Assembly (NCBI RefSeq): GCF_001645385.1 | Contig: NZ_LVHI01000003.1 | Coordinates: 82,071-146,070, forward strand | Length of the DNA stretch: 64,000 bases | Source of the DNA: Rhodococcoides kyotonense | GTDB lineage: Bacteria > Actinomycetota > Actinomycetes > Mycobacteriales > Mycobacteriaceae | Direction: 5' to 3' | Shown here: positions 53,067 to 62,386 of the stretch, one piece after another | Layout: the number at the start of each line of letters is the position of its first letter | Position numbering within the stretch: position 1 is the first letter of the stretch | Program-made: the position numbers and the translations under genes | The notes under the pieces: generated by a model | What the model was told of the DNA's origin: nothing | The model's database searches: none | What the model saw: only the letters and a program-made list of their open reading frames with translations

Positions 53067-54764
53067 GTGTCACGAGAGTCAGATGCGTCGGGGAGAGATC
53101 CACGCTCCCGTGTGCGACGCAGCGAGCCTCGTGGACGCGGTGAATCTCGAGGACGCGGTGAATCTCGAGTGCGCGGTGAATCCCGCAGGCGCAGCGATGC
53201 AGGCGAGCCCGGTGCGCCCGGTGCGCCCGGACGCCCCGACTCACGCGCCGAACGGGTACGCAGGCCTCGGCGCGACGCCGCCCCACTCTCGGGGACCACA
53301 GGGGCGAGCAGGCTCAAACCGCCACAGGTTCTCGTCGCCGCCGTGTCGGTCGTGGTCCTCGTGGTCACCGGATTCGCGTGGCGCAGCGTCGACAGCCTTC
53401 GATCGAACATCGCGTCCGCGGGCGCTCTCGGCCTCGGCGGCGGCGCGGACGGCGCCGTCGACATTCTGATGGTCGGCACCGACAGCCGCACCGACGCGCA
53501 CGGCAACGCGTTGTCGCAGAGCGAGCTCGACTCCTTGCGTGCAGGCGAGGAGGTGGCGTCGAACACCGACACGATCGTGCTGATCCGCGTCCCCAACGAC
53601 GGCTCGTCGGCCACGGCGATCTCGATACCGCGTGACTCCTACGTCGAGGTGCCCGGTATCGGCAAGTCGAAGATCAACGCCGCGTACGGTGCGACGAAGG
53701 AGAACAAGCGCCTGGAACTGGTGAATCAGGGCGTGTCCGACTCCGACGCGGAGACCCAGTCCACCGAAGCCGGCCGCGAGGCACTGATCGAGTCGGTGGC
53801 CGACCTGACCGGCATCACCGTCGACCATTACGCGGAGGTCGGTCTGCTCGGGTTCGTTCTTCTCACCGATGCCGTGGGCGGCGTCGACGTCTGTTTGAAC
53901 GCGCCCGTCGACGAACCGATGTCCGGTGCGAATTTCCCTGCGGGAGAACAGACCCTGTCCGGCTCCGATGCACTGAGCTTCGTCCGCCAGCGGCACGGTC
54001 TGCCCCGCGGCGACCTCGATCGCATCGTGCGGCAACAGGTGTTCATGGCCTCGCTGGTGCGCAGCGTGCTGAGCGCGAAGACGCTCAGCAACCCGTCCAA
54101 GTTGGGTCAGCTGAGCGCCGCGGTGCAGCGGTCGGTCGTCCTCGACTCCGATTGGGACATACTGCAATTCGCGACGCGGCTGCAGGACCTCGCCGGTGGC
54201 AAGGTCAAGTTCGAGACCATCCCCGCCGTCGACATCAACGGCTCGACCGAGTACGGCGAGTCCATCGTCGAGGTCGATCCCGCCGCCGTGAAGAAGTACG
54301 TCGAAGGACTGCTCGACGGCACCGCGGACGAGCCGGAGTCGACGACGGAACCCGAAGCGCCCCAGATCGATCCGTCGTCGGTGACCGTCGACGTCGCCAA
54401 CGACAGCGGCATAGACGGACTCGCCAACGGCGTCGCGAGTTCGCTCGGATCGCTGGGCTACGGCAACGGAACCGTCGGCAACTACGAGGGAACGTCCGTG
54501 TCCACCAGCACGGTTCAGGCCGCCGACCCCGACAGCGACGCCGCGAAGGCGGTGTCGGCCGCGCTCGGCGGGATCGACATCACCTCCGACGACACGCTGA
54601 CCGACGACACCGTCCGAGTCGTCCTCGCGTCGGACTACTCGGGCCCCGGCGCGGGCGGATCCACGACGACGACCACGACTACCGACCAGCTCGCCGCGTC
54701 GGGCGGTGAATCGCCTGCTCCCCCGATCGATGCGGGCTCGACCGGCCCCGCCTGCGTGAACTGA
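53067..54764 (+). CDS. lcp1: LytR-CpsA-Psr ligase (arabinogalactan-peptidoglycan)
   Basis: 565 residues. An Arg-rich cytosolic tail (1-95), one membrane segment (VLVAAVSVVVLVVTGFAW), the LCP domain (DILMVGTDSR, ISIPRDSYVEVPG, INAAYG, VRQRHGLPRGDLDRIVRQQ) and a C-terminal LytR_C domain (VTVDVANDSGIDGLANGV). Orthologous to Rv3267 (Lcp1), which attaches arabinogalactan to peptidoglycan. GTG 53067 has AAGAGG about 8 nt upstream. The tail is built on an 18-bp repeat. Confidence 0.93.
   Translation: MSRESDASGRDPRSRVRRSEPRGRGESRGRGESRVRGESRRRSDAGEPGAPGAPGRPDSRAERVRRPRRDAAPLSGTTGASRLKPPQVLVAAVSVVVLVVTGFAWRSVDSLRSNIASAGALGLGGGADGAVDILMVGTDSRTDAHGNALSQSELDSLRAGEEVASNTDTIVLIRVPNDGSSATAISIPRDSYVEVPGIGKSKINAAYGATKENKRLELVNQGVSDSDAETQSTEAGREALIESVADLTGITVDHYAEVGLLGFVLLTDAVGGVDVCLNAPVDEPMSGANFPAGEQTLSGSDALSFVRQRHGLPRGDLDRIVRQQVFMASLVRSVLSAKTLSNPSKLGQLSAAVQRSVVLDSDWDILQFATRLQDLAGGKVKFETIPAVDINGSTEYGESIVEVDPAAVKKYVEGLLDGTADEPESTTEPEAPQIDPSSVTVDVANDSGIDGLANGVASSLGSLGYGNGTVGNYEGTSVSTSTVQAADPDSDAAKAVSAALGGIDITSDDTLTDDTVRVVLASDYSGPGAGGSTTTTTTTDQLAASGGESPAPPIDAGSTGPACVN
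53130..53183 (+). repeat. 18-bp in-frame tandem repeat in the LCP gene
   Basis: Three units of 18 nt (CGTGGACGCGGTGAATCT type) encode RGRGES, RGRGES and RVRGES in the cytosolic tail. Confidence 0.9.
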
Positions 54765-54784
54765 GCCGATCGCAACGTCTCCGA

Positions 54785-54790
54785 TAGGGT
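54785..54790 (+). promoter_or_regulatory. -10 element, leaderless start of TIGR03089 gene
   Basis: TAGGGT, 7 nt before GTG 54798. Confidence 0.55.
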
Positions 54791-54797
54791 GGCACTC

Positions 54798-55505
54798 GTG
54801 GCTGCGACTCTGACCGAGAAACTGCTCGACCCGATTCTCCGCACGGATCCCGCGGGTCCGCGCGTGACGTTCTACGACGACGCGACCGGTGAGCGCATCG
54901 AGGTCTCCGCGGTCACGCTGGCGAACTGGGCGGCCAAGACCGCCAATCTGCTTCGTGACGAGATCGGGCTGCAGCCGGGTGCGAAGGTCAGCGTGTTGTT
55001 GCCTGCTCATTGGCAGACTGCGGCCGTGCTGCTCGGTGCATGGTGGGCAGGCGCCGAGGTGGTACTCACTGCCGATCCCGACGCGGAAGTTGCTCTCGTA
55101 CACGGCAACCGGGTCGACGACGCCGGCGACATCCCGGAGATCCTCGCGCTGTCCCTCGATGCTTTCGGCAAGCCGGTCGCCGATCTGCCCGTCGGCGTCA
55201 CCGACTATGCGACGTCGGTACGCGTCCACGGCGATCAGTTCCGTCCGTCGGGTGACGGCCCGGCCCTGGACGGCCGGCCGGTCGACGAGGTCCTCGCCGC
55301 GGCTCGTGCTCGGGCAGAGGCACATTCGCTCGCGGTAGGCGACCGCGTGCTGTCGTCGCTGTCGTGGGGCACGCCCGACGAGCTGATCGACGGTCTGCTG
55401 TCGGTGCTGGTCGTCGGGGCGTCGCTGGTGCAGGTCTCGAACCCGGACGAGACGAAGCTCGAACGGCGCACTGCCACCGAGAAAGTCACGAAGACTCTGG
55501 GCTAG
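54798..55505 (+). CDS. TIGR03089 family protein (truncated AMP-ligase fold)
   Basis: 235 residues. The N-terminal half resembles the start of acyl-CoA synthetases (VTFYDDATGERIEVSAVTLANWAAKTANLLRDEIGLQPGAKV) but the AMP-binding P-loop and the C-terminal domain are missing, as is usual for TIGR03089. Function unknown. Same place as Rv3268. Its TAG stop shares CTAG with the stop of the convergent gene. Confidence 0.88.
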   Translation: MAATLTEKLLDPILRTDPAGPRVTFYDDATGERIEVSAVTLANWAAKTANLLRDEIGLQPGAKVSVLLPAHWQTAAVLLGAWWAGAEVVLTADPDAEVALVHGNRVDDAGDIPEILALSLDAFGKPVADLPVGVTDYATSVRVHGDQFRPSGDGPALDGRPVDEVLAAARARAEAHSLAVGDRVLSSLSWGTPDELIDGLLSVLVVGASLVQVSNPDETKLERRTATEKVTKTLG

Positions 55506-55882
55506 AACTTCGGGGGCCTGCCTTTGTACCCACCGTCACCCAGCCCGGCTTCGATTTCGTACTTGTTCGACGCGCCGGAATGCCTGACCTCTTCGACGAG
55601 GTATCGGACTGCGAACAGCACCCCGTAGTGCGCCCACTGGTCGGCATGGACACTTTCGTGACGCAACACCACGCGCGAGGTGTTGGTGCGCGTCAGATAG
55701 ACCCCGCCGATCGTTGTTCCGCCGCGGCCGAATCCACCGCGCATGCCCGACGCGACGAACAGGCGGTGGTCGTTGTCGAACGCGATCTTCGCGCGCCACA
55801 GGCGGGCGTAACCGAGCGCGACGTAGGTCGCGACGAGCGATCCGATGCTGCCGCGTGATGCGCTCCGCACCCGTGCGTTCAT
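55502..55882 (-). CDS. Small HExxH-motif protein
   Basis: 126 residues from ATG 55882 with GGAGG 6 nt upstream. VVLRHESVHADQWAHYG contains HExxH, a zinc-peptidase-like helix, and YEIEAGLGDGGYKGRPPKF follows with a possible third ligand. The N-terminus may hold a short amphipathic or membrane segment (SLVATYVALGYARLW). Homologs are often mislabelled as Fe-S oxidoreductases. Activity is unproven. Upstream of it lies purE, 45 nt away on the same strand. Confidence 0.72.
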   Translation of the reverse strand: MNARVRSASRGSIGSLVATYVALGYARLWRAKIAFDNDHRLFVASGMRGGFGRGGTTIGGVYLTRTNTSRVVLRHESVHADQWAHYGVLFAVRYLVEEVRHSGASNKYEIEAGLGDGGYKGRPPKF

Positions 55883-55927
55883 AGTTGGCCTCCGTTGCGA
55901 CTGTTCACGCACAGGCGCGCAGCGCAG

Positions 55928-56440
55928 CTATCCCAGCAGCTTCGCGCGCAGCGCTTCGTCCTTCTCCAGGACCATCTGTTCGAGACCGGCCTGGAACTGC
56001 TCGATGCGGGCGCGCAGCGCCGGATCGCTCGCGCCGAGGATGCGCGCGGCAAGCAGTCCGGCGTTGCGCGCACCGCCGATCGACACCGTCGCCACCGGGA
56101 TGCCCGCGGGCATCTGGACGATCGACAGCAGAGAATCCATCCCGTCCAGGTATTTCAACGGAACGGGAACACCGATGACCGGCAACGGCGTCGCCGACGC
56201 GACCATGCCGGGAAGATGCGCAGCACCGCCTGCGCCCGCGATGATGACCTGCAGGCCACGCGAGGCAGCGCTCGTCGCGTAGTCGTGCATGCGCTGGGGC
56301 GTGCGGTGCGCCGACACGACGCCGACCTCGAATCGAATACCGAACTCGGCCAACGCTTCTGCGGCGGCCTCCATGACCGGCCAGTCGGAGTCGCTGCCCA
56401 TGATCAGGCCGACCTGCGGGCCCTGTCCTGCGTCAGTCAT
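55928..56440 (-). CDS. purE: N5-carboxyaminoimidazole ribonucleotide mutase
   Basis: 170 residues. [31 protein letters not shown] and [17 protein letters not shown] form the active site. It converts N5-CAIR to CAIR in purine synthesis. ATG 56440 overlaps the purK 3' end by 8 nt, so the two are coupled. Confidence 0.96.
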   Translation of the reverse strand: MTDAGQGPQVGLIMGSDSDWPVMEAAAEALAEFGIRFEVGVVSAHRTPQRMHDYATSAASRGLQVIIAGAGGAAHLPGMVASATPLPVIGVPVPLKYLDGMDSLLSIVQMPAGIPVATVSIGGARNAGLLAARILGASDPALRARIEQFQAGLEQMVLEKDEALRAKLLG

Positions 56441-57689
56441 TGCTGTGGGGATCCCATCCGTCGGTCCATACGGCGTGCGACATCCAGTGCGCCGCACGCT
56501 CTGCTTTCTCGCGCACTGCGGCAACGTACTCGGCGTCGCTCAGGCTGCCCTTCGCCGCTCCGAGCACGTTGACGTGTCCGATCTTGCGGTCCTTGCGTTC
56601 GCCCTTGCCGTACAGGTGCACCTTGGCGTCGGGCATGCGTGCGAACAGGTGGTGCAGGCGTTCGTCCATCGACATCTCGGGCGCCTCGGGAGCGCCGAGA
56701 ATGTTGGCCATGACGGTGACCGGGGCCAACGGCGTCGTGTCGCCGAGCGGGTAGTCGAGCACGGCTCGCAGGTGCTGCTCGAACTGCGATGTGCGGCAAC
56801 CGTCCATGCTCCAGTGCCCGGAGTTGTGGGGGCGCATCGCGAGTTCGTTGACGAGGATCTTGCCGTCCTTCGTCTCGAACAGCTCGACCGCCATGGCGCC
56901 GACGACGCCGAGTTCCGCGGCCAACCCGAGCGCGAGCCGTTCGGCGTCGAGTGCGACGTCCTCGTCGAGCGCGGGCGCGGGCGCGATGACGACGGCGCAC
57001 TGCCCGTCCCGCTGCACCGTCTCGACGACGGGCCAGGCGGCACCTTGACCGAACGGCGACCGTCCGACCATCGCCGACAGCTCACGGGCGAGATCGACCT
57101 TCTCCTCGACCATCAGCGGAACGCCGAGGTCGAGCTGCCGCTGCACGATCTGTTCGGCTTCGTCCGAGTCCGCCGGCATCCAGACGCCGCGGCCGTCGTA
57201 TCCGCCGCGGATCGACTTGATGACGACGGGCCAGCCGTGTTCGTCACCGAACTTAGTCACGTCACCGGCCCACGTGATCTCCGCGAACGCGGGCATCGGG
57301 GCGGTCAGCTCACCGAGCTTGCGACGCATCTTCAGCTTGTCCTGCGCATAGATCAACGCCGTCGGCGGCGGCTGCACGTTGACGCCCTCGGCGACGAGCG
57401 CGTCGAGGTGCTCGGTCGGAACGTGCTCGTGGTCGAACGTCAACGCGTTGGATCCGGTCGCGGCCGACCGCAACGCGTTCAAGTCGTCGTGATGGCCGAG
57501 AACGACGTCGGCGCTGACCTGGGCCGCCGGCTCGTCGGCACCGGCCGACAGAACGCGCAGCGTCTGGCCCAGTTCGATCGCAGCCTGATGCGTCATGCGC
57601 GCGAGCTGTCCCCCGCCGATCATCGTGACGACGGGCATACCGGTCGTCGACGAGCGTGGAGGAGTGGGGCGCGGAGATTGACCAGTCAC
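56433..57689 (-). CDS. purK: N5-carboxyaminoimidazole ribonucleotide synthase
   Basis: 418 residues, ATP-grasp. [21 protein letters not shown] at the N-terminus, [16 protein letters not shown] (ATP lysine and loop) and [15 protein letters not shown] (metal ligands). It makes N5-CAIR from AIR, ATP and bicarbonate. GTG 57689 has AGGAAG about 4 nt upstream. Divergent from gtrA. Confidence 0.96.
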   Translation of the reverse strand: MTGQSPRPTPPRSSTTGMPVVTMIGGGQLARMTHQAAIELGQTLRVLSAGADEPAAQVSADVVLGHHDDLNALRSAATGSNALTFDHEHVPTEHLDALVAEGVNVQPPPTALIYAQDKLKMRRKLGELTAPMPAFAEITWAGDVTKFGDEHGWPVVIKSIRGGYDGRGVWMPADSDEAEQIVQRQLDLGVPLMVEEKVDLARELSAMVGRSPFGQGAAWPVVETVQRDGQCAVVIAPAPALDEDVALDAERLALGLAAELGVVGAMAVELFETKDGKILVNELAMRPHNSGHWSMDGCRTSQFEQHLRAVLDYPLGDTTPLAPVTVMANILGAPEAPEMSMDERLHHLFARMPDAKVHLYGKGERKDRKIGHVNVLGAAKGSLSDAEYVAAVREKAERAAHWMSHAVWTDGWDPHSND

Positions 57690-57801
57690 GGCTTCCTATC
57701 GTGTCATGCGAGCGGTGTCCGGCAGGCACCAGTCCCCCGCGACTCTCTGAGAGATCGCTGATGATCTGCGCGCCGGTTCGCTCGAATCGCACTACGTTTC
57801 G

Positions 57802-57807
57802 TAGACT
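57802..57807 (+). promoter_or_regulatory. -10 element, leaderless start of GtrA gene
   Basis: TAGACT, 8 nt before GTG 57816. Confidence 0.6.
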
Positions 57808-57815
57808 CCTTCGTT

Positions 57816-58379
57816 GTGCCTCTGATCGACAATGTGATTCATCGCCTGCCCGGACCGGTTCGGGACCTCGCGATTCGTCACAGCGAACTCATCAAGTTCG
57901 CCATCGTCGGCGGTACCACCATGGTCTTCGACCTGGCGATCTTCTACTCGCTCAGTCTGACGATCCTCGAGCCCAAACCCGTGGTCGCCAAGGTCATCTC
58001 CGGCGTCATGGCGACCATTCTCAGCTACATCCTCAACCGCGAGTGGGCGTTCAAGAATCGCGGCGGCCGCGAACGCCATCACGAGGCACTTTTGTTCTTC
58101 GCGATCAGCGGTATCGGTGTGATCCTCGCCGCTGCACCGCTCTTCATCGCCAACAATCTCTTCGACATTCGCGAAGGTCACACCAGCCTGACGATGCTGG
58201 TCATTCTCGACTTCGTGCTGAACTACATCATCGGCAACCTGTTGCAGATGGCGTTCCGCTTCTGGGCACTGCGGAAGTTCGCGTTTCCGGACGAGAACGC
58301 TCGCGGCGCGGCCGCCGGGTCCACCGACTACGACCCGACGCCCGAGGAAGCAGCCGAGGAACAACTCGGCCACAGCTGA
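57816..58379 (+). CDS. GtrA family membrane protein (Rv3277-like)
   Basis: 187 residues with four membrane helices (FAIVGGTTMVFDLAIFYSL, ISGVMATILSYILNREWAF and two more). NREWAFKNR and RFWALRKFAF are GtrA motifs. The family is linked to moving polyprenyl-linked sugars across the membrane for cell-wall glycans. Same place as Rv3277. Convergent with the sensor kinase, 7 nt apart. Confidence 0.9.
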   Translation: MPLIDNVIHRLPGPVRDLAIRHSELIKFAIVGGTTMVFDLAIFYSLSLTILEPKPVVAKVISGVMATILSYILNREWAFKNRGGRERHHEALLFFAISGIGVILAAAPLFIANNLFDIREGHTSLTMLVILDFVLNYIIGNLLQMAFRFWALRKFAFPDENARGAAAGSTDYDPTPEEAAEEQLGHS

Positions 58380-58386
58380 ACCACCG

Positions 58387-59715
58387 CTACCGCGGCTCCC
58401 TCACCTGAGTCGGTCCGCTGCGGATCACCGACTCGCGAAACGCCGGGAGAAACACCGAGAACAGCGCCGGCTTGCGTCGCTGCAGTTCGAGTCGCCCTCC
58501 GTCTGCTTCGACGAGCGCACGCGCCAACGCCAATCCGACGCCGGTCGAACCGGCACCCGAGAAGCCACGGTCGAAGATGTGCGGCGCGAGTTCGTCGCTG
58601 ACGCCTGCCCCTTCGTCGGACACCTCGACGCACACCAGCGGCTCGCGCCTGCGTTCGGCAGTCTCGAGTGCCGGGACGAGCCGTACCGCCACCGTGCAGG
58701 TGCCGCCGCCGTGGGACAGCGCGTTGTCGACGAGCACCGACACCGCTTCGCGGAGACGAGATCCGGTCACCGACGCCGTCAGATCTGCGTCTCCCTTGAG
58801 TACCAGAGTGCGACCCACGTCGTCGAAGTTCGGTTGCCACTCCCCGACCACGCCGGAAAGTTCCGCGATGACGGGGACCTCCTGTGCGCCGGGCGCACCG
58901 TCGCTGCGGGACGAACGGACCAGTTCGTCGATCGCCAACGTGAGCCGGTCGACCTGAGCCATCGCTTCCTCGGCCTCGCCGACGACGTCGGGGTCGTGGT
59001 GCGTCGACAGCTCGTCGAGGCGCAGCCGCACCGCCGTCAGACGACTGCGCAGCTGATGGGACACGTCGGCCACGAGCGCATGCTCGCGCTGAAGCCTGCC
59101 CGCGATCTCGACTGTCGCCGCGTCGAGCACGTCGGACACGCGATCGAGTTCGGCGATGCCGTGCCGCGTCGAATCGGGACGGAAGTCGCCCTCGGCGAGG
59201 CGAGCCGCGCGGCCCGCGACGTCACGTAGCGGGTCGGACAAGCGTTTCGCTGTCAACACGGCGATGGCAGTGCCGGTCAGGATCGAGGCCAACACGAGAA
59301 GACCGACCGCGCCGACGGCTTGCTTCTGCAGCGTGCGCATGTCGTCCGACGGCACTTCGAGACGCAATGACCCGGACGTTCCCATCGACAGCGACTCGAC
59401 GAGCGGACGTGGAACGAACGACTCACCGATGTCGACGCGCGACGCCGCGTCCTGAGGCGTCGGATACACGACGACGAGCCGGCCACCCTGCGGGATGGCC
59501 AGACGCAGCGAGCCGATGTCGAGCTCACCCTGGACCATGCCGGTGTCTGCTTCCTGAGACAGGATTTCCGACGCCATCCTGTCCAGTCGGCGCTGCAGGT
59601 CGTCGCGAGTGAAATCCTCGACCCACAGCCACGCGGTGTACATCAGGGGCAGACCGAGCAGAAGGGCCGTGATGATGACGACGGCCAGGATCGACTGCAG
59701 TATGCGGCGACGCAT
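58387..59715 (-). CDS. Two-component sensor histidine kinase
   Basis: 442 residues. TM1 (LAVVIITALLLGLPLMYTAWLW), an extracytoplasmic region of about 110 residues, TM2 (AVGAVGLLVLASILTGTAIAVL), HAMP, HisKA with LVADVSHQLRSRLTAV (Gln and Ser where HELRTPL is usual) and HATPase (VDNALSHGGG, GVGLALARAL). The signal is unknown. It follows the regulator gene by 9 nt. The pair is not at this spot in M. tuberculosis. Confidence 0.9.
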   Translation of the reverse strand: MRRRILQSILAVVIITALLLGLPLMYTAWLWVEDFTRDDLQRRLDRMASEILSQEADTGMVQGELDIGSLRLAIPQGGRLVVVYPTPQDAASRVDIGESFVPRPLVESLSMGTSGSLRLEVPSDDMRTLQKQAVGAVGLLVLASILTGTAIAVLTAKRLSDPLRDVAGRAARLAEGDFRPDSTRHGIAELDRVSDVLDAATVEIAGRLQREHALVADVSHQLRSRLTAVRLRLDELSTHHDPDVVGEAEEAMAQVDRLTLAIDELVRSSRSDGAPGAQEVPVIAELSGVVGEWQPNFDDVGRTLVLKGDADLTASVTGSRLREAVSVLVDNALSHGGGTCTVAVRLVPALETAERRREPLVCVEVSDEGAGVSDELAPHIFDRGFSGAGSTGVGLALARALVEADGGRLELQRRKPALFSVFLPAFRESVIRSGPTQVREPR

Positions 59716-59724
59716 GTGCTTCTT

Positions 59725-60405
59725 CTAGTCGTTGTTGATGCGGAACCCGACGCCACGGACCGTGGCGATTCGACGCTCGGCGACGGGACCTTCGTCGCCG
59801 ATCTTCCGGCGTAGCCACGACATGTGCATGTCGAGAGTCTTCGAGCCGCGCAGTTCGGCGTCGCCCCACACCTCGCGCAGGATGGTCTCGCGGGAGACGA
59901 CCTGACCCGCATGGTCGAGCAGAACCTTCAGCAGTTCGTATTCCTTGTTGGCGAGCGAGATTTCGGTGCCGCCCACGAGAACGCGTCGGGCAGCCGGCTC
60001 GAGCCTGATCGATCCGACCTCGACAGGCGAGTCCTCGCCGGGGCCGCGTCGGCGCAGCAGTGCCCGGACTCGGGCCATCAATTCCGCGAGCCGGAAAGGC
60101 TTTCCGACGTAATCGTCGGCGCCCGCGTCGAGCCCCACGACGAAGTCGACCTCGTCCGTACGCGCGGTGAGCATGAGCACCGCGAGTTCGGATTTGTTCG
60201 CGCGCACCTGACGGCACACTTCCAGACCGTCCATGCCGGGCAGACCGAGGTCGAGGATCAACAGGTCGTAGTTGCCGTCGAGTGCTCGTTGCAACGCGGC
60301 AGGACCGGTCTGCTCGACCGTCACCGTGTAGCCCTCACGGGTGAGGGCGCGCGAGAGCGGGGCCGCGATAGCTTCGTCGTCTTCTGCCAAGAGCACATCG
60401 GTCAC
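59725..60405 (-). CDS. OmpR-type response regulator
   Basis: 226 residues. Receiver with D9-D10, phosphorylated D52 in LILDLGLPGMDG and Lys in VGKPFRLAEL; winged helix ends TVRGVGFRIN. GTG 60405 follows TAGGCT by 7 nt, so the operon is leaderless. The partner kinase follows. Targets unknown. Confidence 0.92.
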   Translation of the reverse strand: MTDVLLAEDDEAIAAPLSRALTREGYTVTVEQTGPAALQRALDGNYDLLILDLGLPGMDGLEVCRQVRANKSELAVLMLTARTDEVDFVVGLDAGADDYVGKPFRLAELMARVRALLRRRGPGEDSPVEVGSIRLEPAARRVLVGGTEISLANKEYELLKVLLDHAGQVVSRETILREVWGDAELRGSKTLDMHMSWLRRKIGDEGPVAERRIATVRGVGFRINND

Positions 60406-60412
60406 GAATGCA

Positions 60413-60418
60413 AGCCTA
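60413..60418 (-). promoter_or_regulatory. -10 element, leaderless start of the response-regulator gene
   Basis: TAGGCT on the minus strand, 7 nt before GTG 60405. Confidence 0.6.
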
Positions 60419-60467
60419 CGGTTCGATTCTGTGAGAACGGTGTATTCCGGCGAACGGGACGAGGGGG

Positions 60468-61058
60468 CTATCGGCGTCGCCCCGCACGCCACCCGCGCTT
60501 GACAGCCCCGTCGACATCGTCGCCGTCGTTCGGCTCGTCGGCGTACACGGCATCGCGCCGGACCTCCAGTGAGTCGAACACCTGCTGGTAGAGCAGGGAG
60601 TGCACACGCTGCACCTGTGGGATGTCGTCGAACTCCAGTGGGTCGTCGGACGCGGAGGCAATGATGAGGGTGCCTGTTCCGAGCATGCGGTCGACCAGCC
60701 CGTGACGGAACTGCACGTTGCTGATGCGACCCATCGGAATGTCGATGCCCGAGTGGGTGATGACGCCCTGCCGCACCAGAACTCGGCGATCGGTGACGAT
60801 GAAGTGCGTGCACTGCCAGCTGATCAGCGGAGCGACGGATCTCCAGCCGACGACGATCACCCAGATCACCGCGGTGACGATCGATGCGACGGTCGCAGCG
60901 GTTCCGTCGAGACGTGCCGAGATGACGCCGATCGCGAACCCTGCAACAGCGGTGACGGCGATGAACGTGAGAGCGGGCAGAACCAGCATCTTCCAGTGAG
61001 GGTGGTGATGCAGCAGCAATTCTTCCTCGTCGGCCAGCGCATCCTGCGGGTAGCCCAT
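60468..61058 (-). CDS. PH-domain membrane protein (Rv3278c-like)
   Basis: 196 residues. Two N-terminal membrane helices (MLVLPALTFIAVTAVAGFAIG and IVTAVIWVIVVGWRS) precede a bacterial PH (bPH2/YdbS) domain with THFIVTDRRVLVRQGVITHSG and RISNVQFRHGLVDRMLGTG. Function unknown. ATG 61058 has AGGAG about 7 nt upstream and follows the AI-2E gene by 5 nt, so they are coupled. Confidence 0.88.
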   Translation of the reverse strand: MGYPQDALADEEELLLHHHPHWKMLVLPALTFIAVTAVAGFAIGVISARLDGTAATVASIVTAVIWVIVVGWRSVAPLISWQCTHFIVTDRRVLVRQGVITHSGIDIPMGRISNVQFRHGLVDRMLGTGTLIIASASDDPLEFDDIPQVQRVHSLLYQQVFDSLEVRRDAVYADEPNDGDDVDGAVKRGWRAGRRR

Positions 61059-61063
61059 CGCTC

Positions 61064-62215
61064 TCACTCCTCGGGTGATTTCTCGTCCTTGTGAGGCGAT
61101 CCTTCCACGAGTTCGGGCCCGTCGGTCTCCGGCGCAGGCGGCGACGCGGTCGACTTCTCGGGTTCGGGCGGCGGCCCGCTCGAGACGAGGACGTCGACCC
61201 ACCTGGTGGCCGGGTCGATGTCGACCAACAACGCTTTGGCCATCAGCGTCAGCGGGATCGCGAGGATCGCGCCCAGGGGTCCGAGCACCCACGACCAGAA
61301 GACCAACGACAAGAACGTCAACGTCACCGACAGCCCGACGGCGTCGCCGACGAATTTCGGTTGGATGATCGACTGGATCACGACGTTGACGACGCTGTAG
61401 ACCACGATGACGGCGATCATCAGCTTCGGCCCGCCCTGCAGGAGTCCGATCAGCGCGGGCGGGATGAGTCCGATGACGAAACCGATGTTCGGGATGTAGT
61501 TCGTGATGAACGCGAGCAGGCCCCAGAGAACCGGGAGCGGTATGCCCATCGCCCACAGCGCGCCCGTGTCGATGACGGCGACGATGAGTCCGAAGACCGT
61601 CGACACGACGAGATACGTACGGGTTCCGGACGAGAACCTGCGGAACGCGTCGGCGATGTCCGGACGCGTGCGCAGCAGTATCGCTGTCCGCGGAGTGTAC
61701 GAACTGGCGTCGACCGCCATGAACAGCAGAAGGACGAGCACGAACAACAGGTTCGAGAAGATCGACAACGCCCCGGTCAGAATGCCGTCGACCAACCCGA
61801 AAATGGTCGACGCGTCCAGCTTCGACAGCAGGTCGTGAATCTGATCCTGACCGATGCCGTTGTCCGACAACAACTTCTGCACGTCCGCGACCAGACCGTC
61901 GAAGTCGTCGGCGTAGGTCGGGAGCAACGTGGCGAGCCGCGCGGTCGAGAACACCAACGACAGGACGAGGATGCCGAGGATCGCGTACACGACGAGAATC
62001 GCCAGCACGGTCGCGATCCAGTTCGGCACCCCTGTGCGACGCAGCCACTCGGGAAGCGGATGGACGACGACGGTGAGCATCAGGGCGAGGAAGGTCGGCC
62101 CGACGACCCCCGCGAACGCGCGAGTTCCCGCGACGGCGACGACGAGCGCCGCGATACCGAGCAACACGATGACTCCGCGCGGCATCGACCACGTCGGCGA
62201 TTGCGGCTGTGCCAT
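61064..62215 (-). CDS. AI-2E family (PerM/TqsA-like) membrane protein
   Basis: 383 residues, about 8 membrane helices with the central YLVVSTVFGLIVAVIDTGAL and NYIPNIGFVIGLIPPALIGLL motif of the family. Members include exporters and Na+/H+ antiporters; the quorum-signal role should not be assumed. The C-terminal 50 residues are Pro/Glu-rich cytosolic. ATG 62215 has a GGGGGGAG site 3 nt upstream. Divergent from DUF7144 across a perfect palindrome. Confidence 0.88.
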   Translation of the reverse strand: MAQPQSPTWSMPRGVIVLLGIAALVVAVAGTRAFAGVVGPTFLALMLTVVVHPLPEWLRRTGVPNWIATVLAILVVYAILGILVLSLVFSTARLATLLPTYADDFDGLVADVQKLLSDNGIGQDQIHDLLSKLDASTIFGLVDGILTGALSIFSNLLFVLVLLLFMAVDASSYTPRTAILLRTRPDIADAFRRFSSGTRTYLVVSTVFGLIVAVIDTGALWAMGIPLPVLWGLLAFITNYIPNIGFVIGLIPPALIGLLQGGPKLMIAVIVVYSVVNVVIQSIIQPKFVGDAVGLSVTLTFLSLVFWSWVLGPLGAILAIPLTLMAKALLVDIDPATRWVDVLVSSGPPPEPEKSTASPPAPETDGPELVEGSPHKDEKSPEE

Positions 62216-62305
62216 GACTCCCCCCGGGGCACTCGAGAAACGCAGCACCGACAGACGCTGCTCCAGGCGGCCGGTCCGCACTCAGTGTCGCCGCACCCTC
62301 TCGCC

Positions 62306-62336
62306 GCACACATCATCCGGTACGGATGATGTGTGC
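62306..62336. promoter_or_regulatory. Perfect 31-nt palindrome, AI-2E / DUF7144
   Basis: Arms GCACACATCATCCG and CGGATGATGTGTGC are exact complements around GTA. The site is in a divergent promoter region (91 nt from the AI-2E start, 51 nt from the DUF7144 start), which favours an operator over a terminator. Confidence 0.65.
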
Positions 62337-62386
62337 TCTAGCCCGCTGCTCGAGAATGGGAGACAACTTCGAAAGGGGCGAAGCAC

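Noticed and set aside
53241..55325. 694-codon minus-strand frame
   Set aside because: It is antisense to the LCP and TIGR03089 genes and shows no recognisable domain.
61064..62215. Quorum-sensing AI-2 exporter
   Set aside because: The family name is historical; the sequence supports membership only, not autoinducer transport.
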